Part shown: piece by piece, positions 47,901-56,700 of the stretch
Layout: every line of letters begins with the position of its first letter
Numbering within the stretch: the first letter of the stretch is position 1
Assembly: GCF_902459465.1 (NCBI RefSeq)
Contig: NC_047072.1
Span: 17,961,776-18,025,775 of the forward strand
Length of the DNA stretch: 64,000 nt
Direction: 5' to 3'
Origin: Asterias rubens
Lineage: Eukaryota; Echinodermata; Asteroidea; Forcipulatida; Asteriidae
Position numbers and translations under genes: made by a program
Notes under the pieces: model-generated
Database searches by the model: none
Seen by the model: only the letters and a program-made list of their open reading frames with translations
Told to the model about the DNA's origin: nothing

Positions 47901-50900
47901 AATGTTTTATACTATCAACAGCTCCCCAATGCTGGTTACCAAGTCATTTTTTAATATAATATTTGTTTTGAGTAATAACCAAACGTGTACCTTCCCTTTA
48001 ATGGGAAGGCTTCCAATATCTCATAACTACTTCTTAATCCATATATTATTATTAATTATCAATAATACTCACTGCCATCATGAGCCTGGCAGACTGCAGT
48101 TGCACCCTGGGATTGCTGACATCGGTTAACTTAAATATCGACCGCAGCGCTGTTCTCCGTCGCTTGCAGGCCCTGCCGAACATTGATCCCTCTTCAAGTA
48201 CGTCATAGAGGGCACTGCAGGCTGCGCATAACCGCTCCTCTTCTGCTTCTGGTACTTTGCCTGTTGAATAAAGGACTCAGTGTAATCAGGAACTTAATTT
48301 TGTCCTTACTGCAAAGTATACGTTTGGTTTTTGGAACCCTTCAATTGTCTTAATCCTACAAAAAAAAACACCCTTGTCACACGAAGTTGTGTGCTTTCAG
48401 ATGCTTGATTTCTAGACCTCAAATTCTAAATCTGAGGTCTCGAAATCAAATACGTGGAAAATTACTTCTTTCTCAAAAACTACATTACTTCAGAGGGAGC
48501 CGTTTCTCACAATGTTTTATACTATCAGCCTCTCCCCATTACTTGTTACCGAGAAAGGTTTTATGCCAATAATTATTTTGAGTAATTACCAATAGTGTCC
48601 ACTGCCTTCAAAGGTCAATTCATTCAAATAGATTTACAAAGAAATACTTAAAAGGAACTAACCTATATGTTCCGGAACCATTCCCTCCAGTACTGGGCTG
48701 ACCTTCGTATTCCAATAGAGGGCCTCCTCCGGCGTCTCTTCTTCCCTACTACTACCCCCAGATCGACTCCCGCTGGAGACTCGGTCGCTAACATAGCCAC
48801 TCTCAGCCCTCGCTGACGTGCTGCTGGAAACCCGAGATCTGTAAAATCAAAATAATAACAATAATACTTGTTCTTATATAGACCTTTACCTCATCCTAAA
48901 GCGCTAAGTATTTTTTCCTGCAACCTATGTGATCAAACAAGGAGCACTGGAGTGAACCCCTTTCTTTTTGCACTGTTCTTTAAAAGAATTGTTTTAATCC
49001 AAACCTTAAAAATGTAAACGTGTAACCGATTGATTAGTCAGTTAAACGTTTAACCACGTTACCATCACAGGCTTAATAATAATTTAGGGGGCTAACCATC
49101 CTTATTCGCAGCTAAGAGCTGAATTGTGAAGGCACGGCTACAACATGTTCGAGAAGCAGGCACGCAAGGGTGCCTTTTGCTGCCAGCCACGTCAACCCAT
49201 AATGACCACGGAGCACCGCCAAGATCGAAAGTGTTTGATTTTTTACGAGGGAGGAAAACCGGATGGTCTGGAAAACCCTCGTGTAACAGCAGAGAAAAAC
49301 CAACGCACAACTCAACTCACATTGCCCTGGTCGGGAATCAAACCAGGGTCACCTTGGTGAGAGGCGAGCGCTTTAAGCAAAAGCCAACCATGCCACAAAA
49401 AGGCTTAGTTGTACTATTGAATTGTTTATAAATATTTCTTACTTCTCTCTATGGACTGGTACACTGTCTGCAGATTTTACTCTCGGCATCCCGTCTTCAG
49501 ACGGGGGCTTCGTCCTCTCCTTTGGCCCACTGTGGACCCTCCTCTGAAGGAGCTCCTGATGAGTCGGGGACGGAAGAGGGTTGGATAGCTGCCTCTCTAA
49601 GGGTTGGGGTAAAATTTGAACTGCAAAAGAAAAAGTAGATACACATATGGTGTTACCACAAACTAAATATATACTGATAGGTATGCAATACCTCAAATTC
49701 CATATGCAACGACTTTCGGTAAACAGATTTGTGGAGAGTTGGGAGTTGGGAGAGTTGGGAGAAAATAATGGGAAAACCCACCCTTGTTTCTGCACGTTTC
49801 GCCGTGGCATGACATGTGTTTAAAATAAATCTGTAATTCTCGATAACGAGAAATGATATTGTTTTCTCAAAAAGTAAAGCAGTTCATGGAATAATATTTC
49901 AAGAGAAGTCTTTCACCATTACCTGCTGTAAACCCTGTCAGTTATTTGTAAATCTTTTCTTTTTTTCCTGTTCCGAAAGAGTATAATGGCTTTAAACAAA
50001 CTGAATGATAGCAGTAGAATGTTAGTCCAGAGGTTATTGGTTTGAGTTTCAAAACCAAATTGATAACTAAATACTTCGTTGTTATTTTGGGCACTTGTCC
50101 TAGTAGCTAGATTGTGGCCCTTTACAACAGCATTATCCCTGCTCATTGGGCATACCTATACCATTCCTCTAACGTTCTCAACTCCCAAGGAGCATACAAC
50201 CCCAAGCTTCTATAATTAGCACTAACGGGTTGTTATTCCAACACACTACTGTCCCAGTGGTTCAACTTCATCAGTAACATCGAGGTCACCCACAGGACAG
50301 GACTGCCCACCATCAACTACCAAATCCAACGTCGCCGCACCGCCTTCTTCGGTCACGTCGCTCGCCTGGCTGACAACATCCCAGCCAAAAGTGCTCTGGG
50401 CATCGCCGTCGATTCCAGGCGAGGTAATCCACCAGGTCCCGGCTGGAAGAGACCCCGCGGTCGTCCCAGGTCATCCTGGCAAGAACAACTGGGTCGGCCC
50501 AGCGTGATTGACGGCATGTGGGACGAAGCTGTAGGACGTGGACACAGGAGATCGGCGCGACGGACCTTTGCTGTCTATGCGGACGATTGATTGATTGACT
50601 GTCCCAGCCCTCTCAGCTTCCCATTTATACCCCAAAATATTTGTTAAGTGAGAAGCAGAAACCCCTTGAAAAAGTACCATGCAGCTACCACATTCAGGAT
50701 TTTGGGGGAACCAGTACTACAGATCTTCTCAGCTCATACAATCCTCCTCGAAAACTCCGGTCTTATAATTCTAGCCTCCTTCTTGAGCCCATTTCCAAAC
50801 ATTCATGGGGAGACCGATCTTTTTCACATGCTGCCCCTCGTCTATGGAACAAACTGCCTGCACTAGTAAAATCATCCGTTTCTTTGACCCAATTTAAAAA

Positions 50901-52273
50901 ACAACACATCTCTTCAAACAGGCATTTGATTCAATGGTTTAATTATTGTTATTTTTGTTACCTTTTAGGATGTTTTTTCTTAAATATTGCATTTGTATTA
51001 TTGTATTCTATACCACATGTTCTAGATTTCTCTCACCTTAGGTTTACATTTTAATTTGTGTTGTTGTTATTGTATATTAATTAATGCTATTGTTTGTATT
51101 TTAGCGCCATGAGCACTTCTGTGGATTTGTGCACTTTATAAGTTTTCATTATCATTACATATACACGCCTTCAGAGCCTAATCAACCAATCAAATCATTG
51201 GAATGGTAAACCCAAAGCCTGTCAAATTCCTGGCCCCTGAATGTGTTTTAGGCTGGTACCTCACCTGCAAGACCATCTTGACTAAGGGCGCTCTTCAACT
51301 TGGTGTGCATCCGTCGCTTTCCGGACGTTGCTCGGGTTGAATCCAGAGGTGGGGGCTTTGGGGGTTTGGCCAGATGGGGAACGTATTCAGCGCTGGAAGA
51401 GGGGGATACTGGACTGATGGATTGGCTTGGCATCTACAGAACAGGGACGAGATTGGAGGAAAAAGAAAAATCGTGAAAATTTTATAACAGTTTTATCTAA
51501 TGTACTCCTGCGCACAGTTGTGCTGCCTTATAAAACCTGCGCAGATGGCTGGTTTCAAATGGTTTTAAAAACTAGCTTACACACTAGTATGTTATAACAA
51601 AAAGCGGTAAATATTTAAGGAGCTTAATAAAAAACACTTACATGTTCAAGAGGGGTAAGCCTTGTTCCAGATGATGGTCGAGAATCGCTGCCATCAAAAT
51701 GCCGAGCACCCAGGCTGGAAAAAAAAAAATGTAATAGAGAATTTTCATTTTGGTTTTACCTATACACACCAATATGTTATAATAGTACTGTATACTCACT
51801 TCTTTTACAGGCATTACACAACAGCTTAAAAGTATCCCATCCGAAAGACGAACCAGTAAGCCTAATGGTTAAGTATCTTGCTTAAGGACACAAGTGTCAG
51901 GAGCAAAACTCAAAACCCTTACTCTGCTGATCAGAAACACCAGAGCTTGAGTCCAGTGCTCTTGTCCATGACAGGTCACATATAAAGCACTGTATTATTA
52001 CCATTCTTATATAGTTCTAGCAACTTATCAAAGGTAAACAAACCTAAATGCAGAAGGAGGTCTGTCATTTGGACTTCGCGGAACACTTCCACTAAAAAGT
52101 GTCCGTTTATCTTCCAACGGCGTGAATGGTCGCTTTGTGCGTACTGTGCGTAGTGACGACCGGGCTTCCTTGATGATGTCAGAGCTTGTTGTGACGTCAG
52201 CAGGTTTCTCATAAAAGGCTTTGGGTTCCTTGGGCCGCCTTCTATTCTGCCCAGTCTTGTTCACTTGAGCCAT
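38905..52273 (-). CDS. ARMC2: Armadillo repeat-containing protein 2, complete
   Basis: ARMC2 is needed for the sperm axoneme (central pair) in mammals and acts in cilia and flagella. Minus-strand coding exons: 52273-52044, 51714-51642, 51433-51265, 49620-49443, 48838-48663, 48260-48073, 47451-47349, 45566-45388, 44376-44180, 43625-43385, 42823-42631, 42128-42006, 41138-41025, 40445-40313, 39663-39503, 39074-38905. All junctions keep frame; the product is 875 residues, close to human ARMC2 (about 867). The start is the first in-frame ATG after the leader and opens MAQVNKTGQNRRRPK; IIKEARSSLRTVRTKRPFTP is the conserved N-terminal ARMC2 motif. Residues 100-275 are Ser/Pro-rich and probably disordered. 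From about 280 helical ARM repeats follow, such as VVRLSFALGNLTAKNDDFRY, LIRVIANLSINQDIGPLIAS and EASRVFGNLSRTVEVRDFL. It ends GGEAP at TGA 38907-38905. Introns hold three copies of one SINE family. Confidence 0.95.
39131..39396. mobile_element. Inverted-repeat element (GGGTAGATGGCC termini)
   Basis: GGGTAGATGGCCTAAGCTTT left pairs with AAAGCTAAGGCCATCTACCC right. The end GAAGAAGGTCCAGTTTGGAT..AAGCTAAGGCC recurs alone at 55475-55520. The GTTTGGATCGAAAGCTAAGG style recalls ends of Penelope-like elements, but no protein is encoded. Confidence 0.6.
39679..39702 (+). repeat. Poly-G tract next to an ARMC2 splice acceptor
   Basis: A run of about 20 G in GGAGGGG..GGGGAAG sits 15 bases from the ARMC2 exon end at 39663. 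On the coding strand it is a poly-C tract forming part of the polypyrimidine tract. Length in the assembly may be unreliable. Confidence 0.85.
40465..40726. repeat. Diverged tandem duplication (~140-bp unit x 2)
   Basis: Each unit contains GGAATGCCTGGCTGTAATTG and CAGAGACCTTNNTTGCATAT plus GATGYCACATG. It lies in an ARMC2 intron. Confidence 0.75.
41673..41946 (-). repeat. tRNA-derived SINE (group D), internally deleted
   Basis: Same family as 45619-45953 and 49070-49395, with a gap in the AACCCTCGTGGCACAGCAGA region. Minus strand B box is GTTCGATTCCC. Confidence 0.75.
42859..42930. repeat. MITE terminal fragment (AGGCAGTGGACAC family)
   Basis: Only TTAAAGACACTGGACATGAT and the next 50 bp remain. 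Confidence 0.6.
42985..43270 (+). repeat. tRNA-Leu-derived SINE (group A)
   Basis: GTGTCATGGTGGAGCGGTTA head, B box GGTTCGAATCTCGG, TTGGGGAGGTAGTGCTTTCT body, end GTGTGTCTGGCGAC then A run. In an ARMC2 intron, antisense to it. Confidence 0.85.
43785..43930 (+). pseudogene. Non-LTR retrotransposon relic, end of ORF2
   Basis: A short frame reads GHSNSFIPRTASLWNSMPGG followed by CF..PSYNLDCFKRNISSIN. This pattern (RT..LWNSLP, CFPPSY, FKR) is the usual C-terminal end of CR1/L2/jockey-type reverse transcriptases. No upstream RT sequence remains. Confidence 0.6.
44003..44131. repeat. Short inverted-repeat element (GGCCTGGAATTTCATCTTT)
   Basis: AGGCCTGGAATTTCATCTTT left pairs with GAAATTCCAGGCCT right. 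Same family as 27518-27663. It lies next to the ARMC2 exon at 44180. Confidence 0.75.
44543..44975 (+). repeat. SINE (group A) with a triplicated body
   Basis: A head (CATCGTGGCCGAGCGATCTA, B box GGTTCGAGCCC) is followed by the usual body, but the 80-bp segment from GCTCCTAGTGGATGATACCC to CCTAGGAGTAGGTG is present three times (about 44680-44919). Confidence 0.8.
45063..45205. repeat. Imperfect inverted repeat (CCATACTGGTGGGCA)
   Basis: ACCATACTGGTGGGCAATTT pairs loosely with ACTGCCCACCAACATGGTGA. In an ARMC2 intron; could be a decayed MITE. Confidence 0.4.
45619..45953 (-). repeat. tRNA-derived SINE (group D), full copy
   Basis: The minus strand reads GGTGGCACGGTTGGCTTGTG (A-box region) and CAGTTCGATTCCCGGTCGGG (B box), then a body with CGTTGGTTCTCTGCTGTGCC and GTAAGGATGGTTAGCCCCCC, ending in (TTA)n. 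All three copies in the window are in ARMC2 introns, in the gene's own orientation. Confidence 0.85.
46114..46468. mobile_element. MITE, AAGATGCTATGTCAGATTTT family, left end damaged
   Basis: Matches 25236-25589 closely (GGCCGATTTGACCCAAAAAT; ATCTGACATAGCATCTTTAA). The left ten bases are replaced by a T run. Confidence 0.78.
46640..47098. mobile_element. Diverged long MITE relative
   Basis: It has the AAGGGTGGGTTTTTCCCGTTATTTTCTC and GATGACCAATTTT.. parts and ends AATGTGTCCAATGGCTTTAA, like the AGGCAGTGGACAC family, but with unrelated central sequence. A reversed piece of the same variant is at about 49738-49920. Confidence 0.5.
47626..48002. mobile_element. MITE, AGGCAGTGGACAC family
   Basis: TTAAATACACCGGACACTAT left, ACGTGTACCTTCCCTTTAAT right. 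The central hairpin is AGACTTCTAGCTAGAAGTCT, a different loop from most copies. Confidence 0.75.
48358..48613. mobile_element. MITE, AGGCAGTGGACAC family, left part missing
   Basis: Starts at AAAAAACACCCTTGTCACAC and runs to AGTGTCCACTGCCTTCAA, between two ARMC2 exons. Confidence 0.75.
49070..49395 (-). repeat. tRNA-derived SINE (group D)
   Basis: Third copy of the family at 45619-45953; minus strand head TGGCATGGTTGGCTTTTGCT, B box GGTTTGATTCCCG, tail TTATTATTAAG. It lies 47 bases from the ARMC2 exon end at 49443. Confidence 0.8.
50240..50602 (+). pseudogene. Non-LTR retrotransposon relic, ORF2 C-terminus and tail
   Basis: An open frame reads FNFISNIEVTHRTGLPTINY, RRRTAFFGHVARLADNIPAK, then RGRPRSSWQEQL and ends at TGA 50588-50590. 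This is the region after the reverse transcriptase palm in many LINEs (FFGHV..RGRPRxxW). TTGATTGATTGACT follows as a short tandem 3' end. Only the 3' end was inserted, as in typical 5'-truncated LINEs. In an ARMC2 intron, antisense. Confidence 0.72.
50641..51054 (+). pseudogene. Second non-LTR retrotransposon relic (jockey/CR1-like end)
   Basis: The frame contains YNPPRKLRSYNSSLLLEPIS, HSWGDRSFSHAAPRLWNKLP and LTQFKKQHISS. WGDRSFS..APRLWNxLP..FKKxLK is a hallmark of LINE ORF2 C-termini. It starts directly after the relic at 50240-50602 but belongs to another family. Confidence 0.7.
51800..51975 (-). repeat. tRNA-derived SINE (group C), empty-site copy
   Basis: The AATGGTTAAGTATCTTGCTT segment at 51867 is the uninterrupted form of the site that carries a MITE at 337-708. 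The tRNA-like head lies at about 51900-51970. Confidence 0.65.
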
Positions 52274-52499
52274 GGTGCGATACTACCTGCAGGCTACAAT
52301 TAAATAGGAAAACAAAATTGAAACTCTATAGGGAAGGTATGTTTGGTTATAATAAATCTTAAAATTAAGGGCAACATAATAAGCTTTACTTATTTAGTGA
52401 GACAATACACACCTTACTAAGTAAGTGATCGTTTTTCAAAGAGCAGCTATTTTTATTTCCACATTTTAAATAAATCATCGGTTTTTACATTTTTGTAGG

Positions 52500-52630
52500 A
52501 GAAGTTTTCGTATGGCGTCACCACTTTTTCATTCGATATGAAATAATATAGAATCTAATTTACCTCAATGAGATATCCCTTTTTGGAAAAATTAGTGAAA
52601 AAGTGGTGGTGCCATACGGAAAGTTATCCT
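52500..52630. mobile_element. ~130-bp MITE (CGTATGGCGTCACCACTTTTTC)
   Basis: TCGTATGGCGTCACCACTTT left pairs with AAAGTGGTGGTGCCATACGG right. It lies about 230 bp upstream of the ARMC2 start codon. No ORF. Confidence 0.78.
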
Positions 52631-53416
52631 TTTTGTACCTGACATGTTTTTAACTTAAATGTATTCCTGGGAGAAAACAAACACAATGTCTGGCACTCAA
52701 CTTGTCACAGTGAGTGAAGCACACACAAGCACAGCTTTCTTGATTGGTTGTTGTTGCATTTTTAGTTTACCTTGCTTGTTCTGTTGTTTATAATTTCTAA
52801 ATTAGAAAAGGCAGTCTCTAACTTCAGACTTAACTTCAGGTTAACTTCCTACACCCTCGGCCTCGACGTCAAGTTGCATCTGTACAATGACCAAGTGACC
52901 ATGTACATTTTCCCAATAGCAATGGCAATGCAAATGATCAAATCAAACACAAACACCAACGACCCGACGTTTTTCATTCACACACAATCCAGTGAAGTTT
53001 TGTCTGACAGCGATAACACCAACAAAACAAGACCATTAATTTACGTAAATATCGCAACTGACGGTCACTAATTCTCAAATAAAACAAACCCTTAGATGTT
53101 ACGGAAAAGGGTAACAGGCTAACAAACGAGATCGCATTCAGAAAAATGTGTTATTTCGGCGGTTTTTTTATGCTTACCTTCCTGAGCCGACATCGGAAAA
53201 ATGTTAGCGTTCATAGCTACGGAACAGCGCCCTCTGTTGTCAGAAAAGACATCACAGGCTGCCGTTCAAATAAGTTAATTAATTGCTTTTTCCTTCTTTT
53301 TAATAGGCTTCTAAAGTTTATGTTTAATATAAAAAGTGTGTAGTTTCCGTATAATTGTGTTTTGTGTATTTTTGTGAAGAGGTTTGAGACCAGCTTTCGA
53401 CCAGCTTTTTTTAAAA

Positions 53417-53541
53417 GACCCTTTTCGAAACCTCGGCCAGACGGTTATACTATGCAGTATCAGTGCCAACCGTATTTGAACGTGCAAGGACGGAAGCCGC
53501 AGTCGAAGACAAAATGTTGAAGCCGTAATTTCGAAAAGGGC
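53417..53541. mobile_element. Inverted-repeat element upstream of UTP11
   Basis: ACCCTTTTCGAAACCTCGG left, CCGTAATTTCGAAAAGGGCC right, about 125 bp, about 190 bp before the UTP11 ATG. Confidence 0.6.
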
Positions 53542-53732
53542 CAACATAACTCAAAACGCGTGAATTAAAAAAACATAGTTGACAAAGGAGGGCGCACTTC
53601 ATAAAGCATGTTTCTCGTTCGCTACTGAGAAGTTGATGTTTTGTGAGCGCTTTTTATCACGAAATTATACCCAAATAGCTTTAAATTCAAAGCACAAATT
53701 GTTGTGCCTTTGACGTCAGACAAATATCCACC

Positions 53733-56700
53733 ATGTCGTCGTTTAGGAAAGCTGCTAAGACAGCTCAAAAAACACACAGAGAGCGATCTAAGGTAAGTCA
53801 CTTTTTTTTTTTTTCATTTTGTTGCAGAAGAATGAATCCAAACTTGATTTTAAACATTATGAAGCCTATATATTATAATATGCACATATTTTAGTAGTGG
53901 ATAATACCCGGCACTGGCTACACAATGTATCTTTATTGGATACTTTCCGTATCTTAAATCTCATCCTCCCGAGTCCCTGCCATCCACCGATCGAAGGTTG
54001 GTTTCAATGTATATTAACCGTTCCCAATTCATACGCGTATGATGACTAGTTGCAATATAACGTAACCCTCCTGCCGATGGCGTAGCCGGAGGGTTACGAA
54101 GCAGACGCAATGTGAGCAGGGCGAAATGGTTAAAAACGTACAATTTCGACAGCTAGTCAGCAGATTTGCTCCATTTTTACCACTTTTGAAAATCATGACA
54201 CAAATTCTAGAAACACGAACTTGATTCTCAATGTCTAATGAATCCTACAATATCACTCAAAACACCATTGAGGAAATAATTTGAAGAAAAAGCACAAAAA
54301 ATTACCAGATTCCCGAGCGAAAGACCCAGGTAGAAAATTCGAACCTGAGGGGGGCTTATTATAGCTCCATGGTTATACATAACCATGGAGCTATAATAAG
54401 CCCCCCTCAGGTTCAAATTTTCTACCTGGGTCTTTCGCTCGGGAATCTGGTAATTTTTTGTGCTTTTTCTTCAAATTAAGTATAACCATGGAGCTATAAT
54501 AAGCCCCCCTCAGGTTCGAATTTTCTACCTGGGTCTTTCGCTCGGGAATCTGGTAATTTTTTGTGCTTTTTCTTCAAATTATTTCCATAACAGGTAAAAC
54601 TGTTTTATTTCAAAATGACATTAAAGGAATGAAAAAGTGGCCCATGGTTTTTAGAGCTTTTTCATACTTTTTAAATAATACCCGGTAATTGTCTTTAATT
54701 TATATTTTTTATTAGTTTGTTTACTAATTCTTCTTATTTTGAAATGGATTGAAACGGATGTTAACTTTTTTTTAAACTATTTTTAATAATAGTTGCTCCA
54801 TGTCCCGGACTCCCATCCCATGTTGTGTTTGCGCCGACTGCATTACAATCATTCCCGTTAATCATGCATTGCTAAATCCCAAACAAGATTTTGTACAAGC
54901 TAGGCTTTAGCATCTCGTCCAATTCCAAACAGTATTGAGACTGGTGGTGCCGCGCAAGGAAAATATTGGGAAATGTAGACAATTATTTTAAATGCTTTTC
55001 ATACAAAAAAAGTCGTTTGAAACTTCGTTCTACTATCAACATTTTTGTTTTAATTGTGAAATTTTGTATTTCAGCCAACGGATCACCTTGGCTATCTGGA
55101 GAAAAAGAAAGACTACAAAAAGCGAGCAAAGTAAGTGAAGAAAGGTTACCTCAGATCCTAGATCTTGACCCAAGAACGTAGATCTTGACCCAAGATCCTA
55201 GATCAATCCCGGATCCTAGATCTGAATCCAGGAACCTAGATCTAACCCAAGATCATGAAGATCCTAGATTTTTACCTAAAAACCTAGATCTTTACCCGAA
55301 ATTCTAGATCTTTACCCAAAATCCTACATGTATCTCTTTACCCAAAATCCTAGATCTGAGTGGAATATTAATTCCTATATTCAGCCCCTTACCGAGAATG
55401 GCCTTACGCATTGTTTTGGGCAATTAAAACATCATCATGCATATCAAAAAAGTATGTATAAATCAATATACCTCTGAAGAAGGTCCAGTTTGGATCGAAA
55501 GCTAAGGCCATCTACCCTACTCATTATATAAATCAATAAGAATATATTAAAAGATGTGATTACTTTTTACAACTCAGATTCCGTTTCCCTTTTCCCTGAC
55601 ATGTTTAGTGACTACCATTCAAAGCAGAACAGACTCAAAAATCTTCAAAGAAAAGCCCTCAACAGAAATCCAGATGAATTTTACTTCAAGATGGTCAACT
55701 CAAAACTCCAGGTAGGTACATTGTAGTCCTCACAATTTTAAAGGCGTGTCTTGATATAGACCCCCGCTCTTGTGGCGTGTCGTGGCCGAGCAGTTAAGAG
55801 CACTGCATTCAAGCTCTGTTGTTTGATCAGCAGAGTGTGAATCGAATCCCGGTTGTGACACTTGCTACACAAAATTGGGGAGGTAGTGCTTTCTGCTCTC
55901 TCGGCCAGGCTTCTGACTGATGATACCCAAGCCTACATCCGTATGGACTGTAAAAGGGGTAACCCTGTTTCGACCTAGGAGTAGGTGGCAACGGCCTCTG
56001 GAAAAAATCTTTCAACTGTTTTATTTTTTAATCTTATATATATCAATGTACTATGTATAAAACTAACATGTGAAAACTTATCTAAAAGTTGTCATGTATT
56101 TTAGATATTGCTGAAAATCCGGAGCGAATGTGTCCACGCAGGAAGAATGATCCCGAACAGGAATACACAGTCTGAACAAAATATTACAACAGTAACACTT
56201 CTCAGTTTCAGATTTGGGGCATAAAAACTGTTATCATTTTACCTAACCACTCTTGAAATGTTTCTCAAAACGCTTTATACTATAGAAAGGTGCTGTACAC
56301 TTCTAACCACAGGTTGTTATTGCCATACATACATACAAAAATGTTTTATATACCGCCATTTTATCAAGACCACAGCGGTTTGTGGAGAAACAGAGAAATA
56401 AATAAACGAAGAGACAAAATGCAAAGTTTAAAATGCTACTTCATAGAGGCTTTGAGACGCCTGTACCTAAAGCGCTATATAATAACTGGTTAGTGTTACT
56501 ATATTTTACCTAATTTAATGGAGGGATTCTTTTGCTTTTTTGAAAGGATGGAGTTCATAAGTGGCAGAAGAAGGAAGAGGTGATTACGAGGGAGCAGCAG
56601 TTGATGATGGAAACTCAGGATAAGAGATACGTCAATCACAAACTCACTGTCGAAACAAAAGTAACTATCAAAACTTTGTCTTCAGATATTTTACTATGAT

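Larger units (their letters stand above)
52274..53732. promoter_or_regulatory. Divergent intergenic region between ARMC2 and UTP11
   Basis: About 1.46 kb separates the two start codons, so it must hold both 5' UTRs and at least the UTP11 promoter. No TATA box or clear binding site stood out. Two inverted-repeat elements (about 52500-52630 and 53417-53541) occupy part of it. The 230 bases before the UTP11 ATG carry no repeat I could recognise, and TTTGACGTCAGA at 53709 contains a CRE/ATF-like TGACGTCA, which suits a housekeeping promoter. Regulation is inference. Confidence 0.45.
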
